Source: Imbricaverruca yamaguchii (taxonomy: Eukaryota > Arthropoda > Thecostraca > Neoverrucidae). From it: a stretch of 64,000 bases of DNA. Numbering within the stretch: position 1 is the first letter of the stretch; each line of letters begins with the position of its first letter. A model generated the notes under the pieces. That model was not told where the DNA came from, ran no database searches, and worked only from the letters and a program-made list of their open reading frames with translations. The position numbers and the translations under genes were made by a program. Below are positions 33,393 to 45,351 of this stretch, piece by piece. Location of the stretch: the NCBI GenBank assembly GCA_034440575.1, contig JAOTOL010001062.1, forward strand, positions 164,001 through 228,000. The letters are read 5' to 3'.

Positions 33393-36190
33393 GCTCACCA
33401 AATCAGTCGATGAGCGCTCCCTGGAATACTGAAAATAAAGCTGCTATTCTTATAATGAGTGTCTATGCTGTTTTTACAGATGTTCAATGTGCTGCTACTA
33501 ACAATGGTTTCTGGCAGCTGGTTCCAGTGTTCTACTACCCTGTTGGTGAAGAAAGACTGTCTTAACCTCGTCCTGCTATGATTAACTTTAATTTCGAATT
33601 TATGACCTCTAATTGCATCATTTCTGTTCAATTCAAACATTTCCCAAAGATATCCCCTATCCAGACCATGTACAAATGTAAAGACCTCGATGAGATCTCC
33701 TCTGAGCCTTCCATATCTAAGTGAAAACATATTCAATTTCTTGAATCTTTCCTCATATGCCAGGTTGCTTATACCATTAAACATTTTTGTAGCTTTCTTT
33801 TGTATTCTCTCTAAAAGCCAACGATCTTTTTCATAGCTTAGAGACCAAGCTCGGATGCAGTATTCCAAATGTGGCCTGATATGTGCACAGCAACGCTTCC
33901 TGATGAATTCCTCACTTCTGTATTATACATTCCTATTTATTGCCCCAAGCATTCTCAGTGCCTTCTTCCTGGCTTCCTTGGCTGCTCTGATGCCTCCAAT
34001 TTTGTGTTTAAAACAACACCTAAAGCCTTCTCCTGTTGAGTCACTGATAGTACTTCGCCACCCATCAAGTATGGAGCCTTCATATGCTACTTACCTTCAT
34101 GCATGATTTTGCACTTATCGAAATTAAATTTCATTTGCCATTCTTCGGACCACTTCACAAGTTCGTCTAAGTCTTTCTGTATCGATATATGCTCATTGTG
34201 ACCTATTATTGCCCTAAAGACCTTCAGATCATCCGCAAATCTCAAAACCTTACTGCTTAGGCCACTTTCAATGTTATTTACAAATACAATGAACAGTAGT
34301 GGCCCCAGTACTGACCTCTGGGCGACTCCACTAGGACCATTTTGTCATGATGATTTTGTACCATTTAGCATCATTGTACCTTTTCCAATCTGTTGGAATT
34401 TGATTTTGTGAAACTGATGTGAAACTAAAAAAACATTTTGCTGTCCCCATTACCGTTCCTAGCTAAATCCAATTCGTTTGCTCGCTTTGCTGCACTGGTT
34501 TTTTGCTTCACAGTGCCTCAAGCTTTTCGATACGACCTTAGACTTACGGTATCTCCTTAAACAGTCTAAGTACAGCTTTCTTACCCTTAATTTTGTTATC
34601 AAGTCTGGTGTAAGCCATGCTGGCTTTCCTACCCTCTTTTGCACCTTTGCCTTTGGGGGACATGTCTAATCTGAATTTTCTTCAAGTAAGATTTGAACAT
34701 TTCCCACATTTCACAGGCATTTAAATTGGATAATTTTTTCTCATCTCATGCCACTTAAAGGCGCTCTCATGCAGTCAAAGTTTGCTCTCTTGAAATAAGG
34801 AACCTTTACCAAATTATCCTTAATAGTTCCCACTACATGTGCCTTGAATCTAACTATGTTATGGTCACCTCTTCCCAGAGTTTCCCCTTCAGTCAAGTCT
34901 TAAACCAAGTCACTTAAATCATAGAATGCAAGGCCCAATAAGGAGCCATGCCTGGTAGGTTCCGTTACAAACTGGTATAAGAACAGGTCCTCTTCAAGGC
35001 ATTTCCTAAGGATTTTTCATGATGGGGAGCCAACACCAACATCTTCATATCGTATAAGAGTAAAGTCACCAAGAATAAGGCACTTGCTCTGAAAGTTTCC
35101 ACTGATTTTCTCACAAATCACCTTATCAAGTTCCAGTTGCTGATAATGTGACAGGGTTCTTGATCGGTAGAAAGCTCCTATCCTCAGCTTATTGCTGTTG
35201 CCTTCTCCCACGTTGACATCAAGCCAAATGGACTCCACAGACACATTTTTCTCCCCGCCTGATGTTATTTGGGAACTGAATAAGCTATTCACATAGAGCA
35301 TTACACCACCCCCTTCCACTACTGGACCCCTATTGCACGAGAACATATTGTATCCCTGGATCTCATAGCCCTGCAAGTTATCTCCAAAATACCCCTCACT
35401 CACCCATGCCTCCGTAATGCAAACAAAATATGGTTCCTCCTCAGCAACATAACACTTTAACTCATCAAATTTGAATCGAATACTCTGATCATTACGCGTC
35501 ATACACGTAACATATGCTCCATAACCACCTTTGGCTTTTTCATGCTGAGGAGTATTTTCATCGCTGGATGAACTACCACTGCCTCCTTGAACTACTGCTG
35601 TTCCTATTGGTTTACTTTGAGGTTCTAATGCCTTGGCTATCACTATTGGCATATCCCTGAGATGGCAATGCAATTTCGTCCATCCCCACCCCATTTCCTA
35701 TTTTCCCTGAAGGATATGCTCATACACTTTGTCTAACACATGCACCCCCTTCTCGGAGAAGTGCAGGCCATGCCTCTGATAGAGGTCCCATGGTCTATAA
35801 AACCTACACCACTCATCAACAAAGGTGAAACCTAACTCATGACAGAGCTTGCCTACCCTGGCATTGGCTGCCAGTGCCCTAGAGCCCTACTCAGGGGCGG
35901 CTCCAGCCCTAGGCAAAATTGCAGTTACAATGACTCTCCTATTGTTATCCTTCAGGGTGGCCAGAAAGGCCCTGTAGGCCTGCAGCAGCTCCTCACTCCT
36001 AGCAGAACCTATGTTATTCACCCCTACCTGCACTACAACTGCACTAAACTGGTGAACACTGGTGGCCTGTGCCACCACTGGCACCAGACCTTGACCTTGG
36101 CACCTCCTGTCCCTCCCACTTTTACAGAATTCCCGATCTAGATGTCGCACACGAGAATCAGCTACGACCAGTACTGTATCCTTACCCTTA
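33393..36190 (-). mobile_element. CR1-like LINE with ORF1 esterase domain, minus strand
   Basis: Reading on minus from 36190: SGNH-type domain of ORF1 (separate entry), ORF1-ORF2 linker (QPIGTAVVQGGSGSSSS region near 35590), endonuclease (35480-34900; ITEAWV, LILGDFTL), the GKPAWLTPDLI block (34630), a gap where the reverse transcriptase fingers should be, then the palm (VAQRSVLGPLLFIVF at 34330 and RFADDLKVF at 34240) and the C-terminal region (33868-33395; [48 protein letters not shown]). Its 3' end meets the 3' end of the plus-strand copy, so the two lie tail to tail. Multiple frame breaks; a relic. Confidence 0.87.
35720..36190 (-). pseudogene. LINE ORF1 C-terminal SGNH hydrolase-like domain
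   Basis: Reads VLVVADSRVRHLD (block I, nucleophile Ser in ADS in place of GDS), VVVQVGVNNIGS (block III, Gly and Asn), and after a stop near 35887 FYRPWDLYQRHGLHFSEKG (block V with Asp and His), ending in the YEHILQGK segment. An esterase of this fold is known in ORF1 of some CR1/L2 elements. The order and spacing (about 140 codons) fit. Confidence 0.7.
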
Positions 36191-36369
36191 CTACTACTAT
36201 CCTGGGCGCAGGATAGTGCCTAGAATCTATTCGATATTGATATGCCTGCTAGTCATTGTATCTGTGAGCAAAAGTTAAATTCCATGTGCATCAAAGCACG
36301 GTTGCACCTCTCATAGTGAAAATCTGCATGGGCGGCTGAGCCACCCATGACGCATAGGTGTGTTTTACT

Positions 36370-36373
<4 letters not shown>

Positions 36374-36418
<45 letters not shown>

Positions 36419-36424
36419 TATATA
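36374..36424. repeat. (TA)n microsatellite
   Basis: About 20 TA dinucleotides, followed by a short atgcatatatat run. Confidence 0.95.
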
Positions 36425-36429
36425 TTTCA

Positions 36430-37320
36430 CCTCAAAGTTAGTATCACGTCCATGGCGATGCATGGAAAGATCCAGCGGAGCTCTATCCCGTTTATGAGTA
36501 TTGGAACCAATAGGACAGGAATCGGTATAGGGCCATAATATAGGGGCGGGAACTCCGGTATTGGGAGCGGTAACCCAGGTAAGAACCAAACATACACATG
36601 ACCAAACAAGACATTTTGAGATTTTTACTACGCAAAACATACATTTGCGGCACCTTGGGCGCGCCGAGAACGGTTTCTGTTCATGACGCTTTATTTCTTG
36701 GGGAGAGGATCCGTGATCAGGGGGAGGGGAGGTGCCACTGCCCATAGTATGTACGTAGGTGATGAAATAGAGATGTTGTTCGCCCCAGAGAGCACATGCA
36801 TATATTGTCTTTCCTTATTTGTTATTTTAGCGTAGGAGTGAAATGCGGTGTGAATGGCCACGAACGGAGTTGGTGTCACCGATGACTCGAAATAAATGCC
36901 TGGTTGTGATTTCGCCTCTCTGACCTATGCTGAATTTTATCAAACTCGCTTTCTGACTCGGCACATACTGTTAGGCAATGCGAATGAAATATGACAAAGT
37001 TTGCGAGCAGGTAGCTCGTGACGACACCAACATGAAGGCACGGGCTGGTGTCTCGGTCAGGGTCGCGATCGCGATCTCAGCATAGGTCAGTATCTCTGTC
37101 CCACCCTTGATCACGATCACAGTCAAAATCTCTGTCAGTATCTGTGACGCCGTCTCGATTTCGAACTCAGTCCCAGTCTTGTGCCCTCTGACACAAGCCC
37201 GATATCGAACTCAGTCTAAACATCAGCATGTCTCTTTCGCTAGCTGGATCTCAGTATCGGTAGAACGCTCTGTCTTGGTCAATTAAGCCGACCCCAGTGC
37301 CGTCCCTCCTTGTACCGACC
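36430..37320. other. Gene-poor stretch
   Basis: No gene seen. Between about 37040 and 37270 there is a diffuse repetition of gatctcag/tcagtctc words. Confidence 0.4.
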
Positions 37321-37325
37321 GTGAT

Positions 37326-37392
37326 TGCCCACGAGTGACAGTGAGTGTTCACGAGTGACCGTGAGTGCCTACGAGTGACCGTGAGTGCCCTT
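37326..37392. repeat. 20-bp tandem repeat, about 3 copies
   Basis: Unit ACGAGTGACCGTGAGTGCCT with a few substitutions. Confidence 0.8.
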
Positions 37393-38332
37393 TGACCAAT
37401 GACCATCCCTCCATTCCACAAGGGGGAGGGGTGGAGGTAGTATAACGAAAGTGCGCAATGACGAAACTCTCCTGATTGCTACTTCTGGGCAGTGTTTCTA
37501 AGTGGCAACTGCCAATTGGACATTTGGGAAACTCAGGCAACTATGGGCTGCAAATTCCCGCCGCCGCTACGGTCTGGGGTGCGGATGGGCCTTCGGACAG
37601 CAGGACGAGAAAGGTCCGTGGTACGGCGGTGTTCCGTATGCTGCCGCCAAACCAGGAGGCCAGCCACGGCCCAGGAGGGAACACCCTCACCCTCCATTGA
37701 TCTCACGGGCCCGGGCCGTGTGGTTGTGACGTCGGCTGGGAGGAGACTCATCCGTTCCATAAGCCCCAATAACATAATAGGGCAGGCTAAGGTAACAAGA
37801 CGGTCAGGAGAGGGCATTGGTCGAGGCTGGTGGAAGCTCAGCGCAAATGATCAAGAGTCAGAAAACGTCGCAGTCGAATTTGTTACCGTGAAAATTTTCC
37901 TGGCTCAGCATGCATCTGTCTTCTCCAAGAACGTTAGTGGAAAGGGATGAGTGGATGCTGGATGCGATATAGGGCGATACAGGGGTGGGTCCCGTAACTG
38001 GACGGGCGCTGGCGGTGGTGGCAGTAGCAGCACCGTGTACCTATGCCACATGCTATGCTATCCGCCGTTAGCTAGTCCCTATTAACTGGACTTTCGAATG
38101 GCAGCCGGGCGCTTGCCCGGACTACGTAAATCGGCGACTTTGCTGAGACCTCAGCGACCCATGAGCGCTGAGGCCGCCACACAGTATTGACCGGTGACCT
38201 TGCCACATGACCCGCCATACCCGGCATAAGTCATGAGGGGACCGGCCGGCCACTGGCACTTACACTGATTACAATAATGACCACACTGTATGCGGTCTGC
38301 TTCAGTGAAGTAAATCAAAAGGTGCCTCCAAA

Positions 38333-38402
38333 GCGCTTCTAGGACAGTTCTACGTCATGGAATAGATGCGCTTCTAGGACAGTTCTACGTCATGGAATAT
38401 GA
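38333..38402. repeat. 35-bp exact tandem duplication
   Basis: gcgcttctaggacagttcta and the following 15 bases are repeated once with a 35-base period; the copies are essentially identical. Confidence 0.9.
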
Positions 38403-38409
38403 AGACAAC

Positions 38410-40250
38410 GGATCAGGTGATTTCTGGCAGTTATCGATTTGTTTTAATAGCATATACAATTCCGCCTCCCTAGTTTAACACAGAGCAGCACTCCAGGTAT
38501 GATGGTTTTCAACCCCCTTATTAATACTAAAAATACCATGTGTTTTCAACTATTCGGGTGCTTGGGAGCAGAAGCGCAGTAAAGGGTGTCTCGGTATCCA
38601 CCATCTCCGCCCCTCTCCGTTAGCATCCAAAAATACACTAGATGAACCGAAATGCTTGAGATTTTCACGGCGCAAAAACAGAAGAAGGCGCGCTTCGAGC
38701 GCCGCAACCTTTCCCTGTGTCATGTAATTTTTTCCGTTACCCCCTCTTAGGAAAATCCTGGCTGCGCCCCTGTCTGGGCTAGCACCCATGGTAACGTCCA
38801 TCTTATTATCCATTTGGCAACCATCTGAGATATCGGCTTAACACTTCAGTGTGATCTACATCTACCTGAATTTGATATACCTGACTTCGATATACCTGAT
38901 TTTTTTTCCATGAGTAGCTGGGCGGTCGTGTCAGGCGTTAATTAAACATTAGTCATAATTTGCTGGCCACGTCTTTGATACTGACGTACAGTTCGAAATT
39001 GTCTAACGTTGACGAGCCATTTTCTGCGCGGATGTGCTGCCGCGTGGATTGGATCTACAGGAACTGGAAAGATGCCCGGATCAATGTGCAGTAAGTTGCG
39101 GCTTGCTATTTGTCTGTAATCTAGTGAATGGGAGCTTACAGTGGCACAATTCCCTAGCAAAAAAAAAGCATGGGATTCATCAACTTGCACTGGATTGTCC
39201 TTGTCAGGATAAGAAACGTTCCCCGTCAGACAACCGGGTGGGAATCTCATGTGGTTCCCTTATGTGAATCCACCATGGGATTCCTACACAGTCCCGGAGG
39301 GATTGTATAATATTCCAATTGTGAATCCTCCAGGGATTCCGACTGGGAAACTCCAGTGGAATGACCCAGACCGCAGTGGAATTTATGAACCAGTATAAAT
39401 CCCACTGGTCTTCTCAGAGCATATCTATGCAAACCAGATGAAACGACGCGCAACACGCATCCTTCGAAAGACAAAATAACGATATTTGACGTATATATAT
39501 ATATATATATATAAGGCGTTTTCGCAAGGTCGACCTTCATGTTACATCTCAGCCACCCCCGGCGCTCCCCCCCCCCCCCCCCCCCCCACGCGGGTTCCAC
39601 GTTGTGGCGACCATCGAAAAGCAGTGTTGGCACATGTCTGAGTCTGAGTTTGCCCCTCACTTTTCAATTGGGAAGCAAAATAATAGCAAAAAATAGGGCT
39701 TCAAGTCGGGTAATATACAATGAAGCATGAAGCTAAGCTTCAGGAAAACTAATTTAACCTGGGCTAAGCTCTTCTTTCGAAAGAAATTATACGGTACTAT
39801 TGCTATTTAAAGTATCTACAAGATAAGTTTTGCACACATTTTACTTCCATGAGGGAAATAAAGGCCTAGGTTTGATTACATTAGGTTAGGATAAGCTTTC
39901 CCTATTAGACCAAGAACAAAAATTCAAGAGAACAAGTGTACAAACACGTCTCTGAATACGATGAAGATGATGGAACCATTTGCTCTGGTGGAAAATGCAC
40001 CCAAATTCTTGGATATTGTTCATAATTTTTGTATGGCAGAATACCAGTGATGTCAGAACTACTGACACCCTGCAATATGTCGCCATAAGCCTATCACATC
40101 ACGCACGTCTGTCTCCCACTACAACGCACAGCCACCACCATCGTCACCACACTATACTTTCTCTCGTGTCTGTGAAACCAGTGTCATTGACTAGCGTTTT
40201 GTAACGTTCGCAAGATCGAATGGCAACACGTGCAAACCCGACCCGTGCGA
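38410..40250. other. Gene-poor stretch with small microsatellites
   Basis: Contains a short TA tract at 39493-39513 and an 18-base C run at 39570-39587, close to where a consensus error is likely. No coding segment recognised. A second gene-free piece, 37400-38330, also shows nothing. Confidence 0.4.
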
Positions 40251-40253
40251 CGC

Positions 40254-40852
40254 GTCCTCCGCGACAGTGTGACGTTTGTGCCGTGCCCTCCGCGACAGTA
40301 TGACGTTTGTGCCGTGTCCTCCGGAATAGCATGACGTTTGTGCCGTGCCCTCCGCGACAGTATGATGTTTGTGCCGTGTCCTCCGCGACAGCATGACGTT
40401 TGTGCCGTGTCCTCCGGGACAGTATGACGTTTGTACCTGTCCTCCGCGACAGTATGACGTTTGTGCCGTGTCCTCCGCGACAGTATGACGTTTGTGCCGT
40501 GTCCTCCGGAATAGTATGACGTTTGTGCCGTGCCCTCCGCGACAGTATGTTTGCGCCGTGCCCTCCGCGACAGTATGACGTTTGTGCCGTGTCCTCCGCG
40601 ACAGTATGACGTTTGTGCCGTGCCCTCCGCGACAGTATGTTTGCGCCGTGCCCTCCGCGACAGTATGACGTTTGTGCCGTGCCCTCCGCGACAGTATGAC
40701 GTTTGTGCAGTGTCCTCCGCGACAGTATGACGTTTGTGCCGTGTCCTCTGGGACAGTATGACGTTTGTGCCGTGTCCTCCGGGACAGTATGACGTTTGTG
40801 CCATGTCCTCCGCGACAGTATGACGTTTGTACCGTGTCTTCCGGGAGAGGAT
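40254..40852. repeat. 31-bp minisatellite, about 19 copies
   Basis: Unit CCTCCGCGACAGTATGACGT plus TTGTGCCGTGT. Each copy carries TGACGT, half of a CRE site. Variation is mild (Ccgcg/ccggga/ccggaa). All three minus-strand frames are open through the array because a 31-base unit without stops cycles through three frames. Confidence 0.95.
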
Positions 40853-40859
40853 GGCACTC

Positions 40860-41100
40860 GAGAGACGTTTCCTCTAGTACAGTGTGCCAGTGCACAATGT
40901 AAACGCCACGGCTGACATATCCACCGTCTGTATTGATATATAAATACACCAACGACACCGCCCAGTTTCTAGCAACACCGCGACGCCGGGCACAGATCCA
41001 ACAAACAGCCTCGCATCGGAGAGCGTGAAGAGCATAAGGCGACGGCGCGCCGCCCGTCTAGCAGTCGGGTATGTCAGTGTCGGGGCGCCGGCGAGACGAC
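40860..41100. other. GC-rich spacer
   Basis: No feature recognised between the 31-bp array and the tRNA-derived SINE. Confidence 0.4.
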
Positions 41101-41105
41101 GACGG

Positions 41106-41177
41106 CGGCCGACAGCCGAGTGGCAGCGCGCTTGTCTCGCGACCCGGAGGTCTCGGGTTCGATCCCGCTGCCGGCCG
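41106..41177 (+). mobile_element. tRNA-derived SINE head (Ala/Ser-like)
   Basis: Shows an A box (GCCGAGTGGCAGCGCGC) and a B box (GGGTTCGATCCC) at tRNA spacing, a T-arm that pairs, and a partly pairing acceptor stem (GGCCG/CGGCC). The anticodon loop would read CTCGCGA. The D-arm and anticodon stem are imperfect, so this is a SINE head, not a working tRNA. The following 200 bases (to about 41390) are probably the SINE body, end not identified. Confidence 0.6.
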
Positions 41178-41526
41178 GGAATTTCAGCCTGGCCGTGACC
41201 GTTCAGCGTGCGCGGGCCAGCACGCGTCTGCGCAGCTCCACACGCGGTAAAATGACCCAACATTGGCGGGAGCAGGGGCAACCTTCGTGAGTATTTCCGC
41301 GCGCCATGGCCACACGCAGAAAGTATCGGAGTTTAGACGCGCATCGGCTGCAGCAGCCATGCAGCACATGCAGCAATTAGATCGCTTTATCCTGGCCGCC
41401 TGGGTAGCGCCGGGTAGGCGGAGGGGTCCTGCGACGTAGCAGCCGGGTAACCGGGGCGGGGTGACCGGGCGCTACCGCTTTACGGCGCGTAGACGGCCGC
41501 AGTCGTACCAGCATGGTCAATACCTC

Positions 41527-41652
41527 ACGCTGATTGGTCGCGGGCGAACAACGGCGGCAGGTGGGACTCGCTCATTGGTCGCGGGCGAAGAGCAGCGGCA
41601 GGTGGGATTCGCTGATTGGTCGCGGGCGAAAAGCAGCGGCAGGCAGCACTGG
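41527..41652. repeat. 41-bp repeat, 3 copies, related to a SINE body
   Basis: Unit GATTGGTCGCGGGCGAAGAG then CAGCGGCAGGTGGGACTCGCT. The same phrase occurs once in the SINE at 61857-61905 (gattggtcgcgggcgaagag), so the array appears to be an amplified SINE body segment. Confidence 0.85.
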
Positions 41653-42018
41653 AAACCAGCGCAATTCCGTCCGACAAATGAGCTACACCGTGAGGCGTGC
41701 ATATTCTCCAAAGTTCACAATGTCCAACTCACTTGGAAGATATGACACGCCGCCGCTGCATCGTCAGCCTGAGCTAGTTGACGGACATCCGCCGGCCTGC
41801 GGGTGACGGCCGCCACAGGAAGCCCTGTGTGCGACGTCATCACCCATCATTGACGATGACGTCACACGAATGCAGCGGTCCGCAATGCGAATGTGGCTGT
41901 CAATTTCGATGTGAACACAGTGCGCCACGATCTGTTTCGCATACCGCATTCGCCATGCACATCCACAACCGACAATTCACACAGGCTTTCCGCGGCCACT
42001 CGGCTTCGCACCGATGGA

Positions 42019-42428
42019 TATCGCCGGCAACTCAACAGCGCTCGGCGGACGCTGATTGGCTGATCACACTATCACCGGCAACTCAACAGCGCTCGGCGGA
42101 CGCTGATTGGCTGATCACACTATCGCCGGCAACTCAACAGCGCTCGGAGGACGCTGATCGGCTGATCACACTATCACCAGCAGGTCAACAGCGCTCGGCT
42201 GACGCTGATTGGCTGATTACACTATCACCAGCAGGTCAACAGCGCTCGGCGGACGCTGATTGGCTGATCACACTATCACCAGCATGTCAACAGCGCTCGG
42301 CGGACGCTGATCGGCTGATCACACTATCACCAGCAGGTCAACAGCGCTCGGCGGACGCTGATCGGCTGATCACACTATCACCAGCAGGTCAACAGCGCTC
42401 GGCGGACGCTGATTGGCTGATCACACTC
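42019..42428. repeat. 51-bp minisatellite, 8 copies
   Basis: Unit carries caacagcgctcggcggacgc and tgattggctgatcacactat. Since 51 is divisible by three, a plus-strand frame (41778-42578) is open and reads as 17-residue repeats (QQRSADADWLITLSP). No gene evidence beyond openness. Each unit has an inverted CCAAT (ATTGG). Confidence 0.93.
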
Positions 42429-42693
42429 TGGCGGGAGCACACGCAAATCATAACAATATACACCAGCAAATCACAGGCAACAGGAACGCCACCGGTCCCT
42501 GCAACTTCCACGCACGACCTTGGAGACCCAGCACTTCCCAACCCCACCTGCCACACTGCCGCCAGGGCAACGGGGTAACGTGGCCATGTGGCAATGTGGC
42601 AACGCGGCAACATGGCCTCGTGGCAATGTCACGTGGTTGCCACGTCACGACGCGGCTGTGAAACTTCGGCATGCCGTGCTCTAACGAACCGAA

Positions 42694-42955
42694 CACTGCA
42701 ACCGAATGTCGCACTGCAACCGAATGTCGCACTGCAACCGAATGTCGCACTGCAACCGAATGTCGCACTGCAACCGAATGTCGCACTGAAACCTAACTGA
42801 AATGTCGCATTATAACCAAATGCCACACTGGAATCGAATGCTACACTGGAACCGAATGTCGCACTGGCGTCAAATGTCACACTGGAACCGGATGTGGCGC
42901 TGGAACCGAATGTCGCATTGCACTGGAACCGAATGTCGCACTGGAACCGGATGCG
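42694..42955. repeat. 18-bp minisatellite with diverged tail
   Basis: Five close copies of CACTGCAACCGAATGTCG, then copies with CACTGGAACCG and longer spacing up to 42955. Confidence 0.88.
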
Positions 42956-42959
42956 CGTC

Positions 42960-45060
42960 CCGACACCAGTGTTCGTGACCAGAACATCAAACTGGTGTGG
43001 TGTGGGCCATTTGTCACACGCATAGTTGTGCCAGTCTTCCAGAATTGGCCCTCTACCCCAAAGAAAGAGGGGGCCCCAACCCCCCCCCCCCCCCAATAGT
43101 TGTCGGTGAGCCACCGGGCATATACCAATAGAGGGCCAGTGTATCGGACGTGCCTCTCACAGACGCGAACCAGAAATTAGATCCATAACACAAACATTCC
43201 GTACTCAAACATCCTGTATTCGCCATCCTATCCTCGTAACAAAACACGCGCGGCATCTCTCGCGACGGACGGCACGCACAGAAACGGCGCTCGTGGGCCG
43301 CACGCACCTCAGCAAGTGGGCGCGACAACAACGCAGCGACGCAAACACGACCACACGGACGACGTTGAGTATCATTGAGTACAGCGGCAGGACAGAGACG
43401 CTGTGACGTCACACAGGGCCGCGACGTCATACACAACTGTGACGTCACATCAGACCGCTCCGGTCGGGTCAGCCGCTCCACACGAGCGTCATAATACGTC
43501 ATAATCCAATATGCCCGCACACAATGCCGTGTGCTCAATATTGACCCTTGGGCGACTCCTTAAAAACCGCAGCTCACCATTGCCGCTGATGACACAATCT
43601 CGAACGCCAAGTCCAAGTCACCCTAGCGACAACAAATCCTTCGTAAAGTGTTCAAAAGGAGGTAAGCCGGGCTCGCCAATGCGTCGCTATCGAACGTGAG
43701 AACGCCGTCTCCACTCTCTTTGGAAAAGGAACACACCGTCCCTATTGGACACTAAATGCGCTGAAGGCCTGTGCAACAGAATCCCAAACCAGTGAGGTTA
43801 ATTAGCGCGATGCAGTCGCGGCGAAAACTTACAAACTAATCAACATTGTCTCGCAACACAACCATCTCACAACCACCACCAATTATGGCCACCGCGGGTG
43901 GCGGTGGGGACAGGGGCAAGGGGAATGGGGATTGGCGAGCACGGTGGTACCGTCGCCTGTAACCATGGCGACGCGAGGGGAACGCGCTCGCGAGAGCCCA
44001 CGTCGGCACGTAGAGCTACAGCGATGGCAATTTACATAGCTATCGGACATTCGTGTCATACCCATGGCTGCAGATATAGCCGTCATACTGAGGGCAGTCA
44101 CCAGGGTGACCACCAGAGCCATAATAGTCACAAGAGTCACACTAGTCCTCACACATCGCGAGCCTGGAGGTAATCCAGACCTCCGCAACGCCACGCTTTC
44201 TGGACGCCATAATGTTTGAGCACAGCAATCGAAAAACGCCGCCAGTCTGCCAGTACAAGACATTCTGCCGGGCCGATAACTCGGACTTCTCTGTCGACAA
44301 GAAAACACGCTCTCTGTGACGGCGTGGCTCACCGAATGCGCCGCGTCAATGCGCGCGACCCGACCAGCCCATCAAGTTCTCTCAAAAGTGCATACCAAGC
44401 GCGATTCGCCCAACTCAGCGGCTGTACACTTCTGGAAAGTAGAATGTTCTCAACAGAAGCATGGAGTCAGGGAAACGGAGCAGCTCATTGCGTGCTTGGA
44501 TTTGTTCATGCCGGTAATATAGCCCATAAAATGCCCTGTGGTCAGCTTCGTTGTCATAATCACACATTCAACTGGATACGTCGTGACTGAAAATTCAGTC
44601 TACCCTCCCCTCACCGAAACCCGCCCCGGTCTTCTCACAAACTTCTCCGTTTTCCCCGGCCCACCCGGACAACATACCGCGCGCTCTCACCTTCTCACAT
44701 TATATCATATTCTCACCCGCTCCGCCTCTCGTCGCCACCAGATCCGCCAGCCCCTCCCCTCCCCTCACCTCACCGCAACCCAGCCCATTCCTCTCACCAA
44801 CTTCGATCAGCGAGACCAACTCCAATACCGTTCAGCCGAGCCTCCCCTGACAGCGATACTACGCGTCGTATACGTCGCATAGAGTATAGTGTACGTCGTA
44901 CACTAAGCGTCTTCTCACCACCTTCTCCGTTCTCACTTTGCGCGCACGTCGCGCCTCACGACACGGCGGGCCCTACCCCGCTCACGCACCGGGACATTGT
45001 CACACGCTCTGCCTGGCGTCTCCACCCCCCACCAGCCGGGCGCAGCGCGAACGCCGCCTG
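42960..45060. other. GC-rich gene-poor stretch
   Basis: No coding region is supported. A C run lies at 43081-43094. Several short frames have no domain content. The last part (44580-44890) is C/T-rich. Confidence 0.4.
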
Positions 45061-45064
45061 GCGC

Positions 45065-45351
45065 CAGCCCACCGCGGCCGCAGCCGTCACCAGCCCACCG
45101 CGGCCGCAGCCATCGCCAGCCCACCGTGGCCGCAGCCGTCGCCAGCCCACCGCGGCCGCAGCCGTCACCAGCCCACCGCGGCCGCAGCCGTCACCAGCCC
45201 ACCGCGGCCGCAGCCGTCACCAGTCCACCGCGGCCGCAGCCGTCGCCAGCCCACCGCGGCCGCAGCCGTCGCCAGCCCACCGCGGCCGCAGCCGTCACCA
45301 GCCCACCGCAGCCGTCGCCAGTCCACCGCGGCCGCAGCCGTCACCAGTCCG
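45065..45351. repeat. 26-bp GC minisatellite with a NotI site per unit
   Basis: About 11 copies of CCACCGCGGCCGCAGCCGTC plus ACCAGC; each has the octamer GCGGCCGC. The array ends at the base before the stop codon of the CASD1 exon, so it forms the start of that gene's 3' untranslated region. Copies are very similar. On plus it creates a spurious long proline/alanine frame. Confidence 0.96.

Noticed and set aside
40254..40852. CRISPR array
   Set aside because: Units are head-to-tail without unique spacers, and the DNA is eukaryotic.
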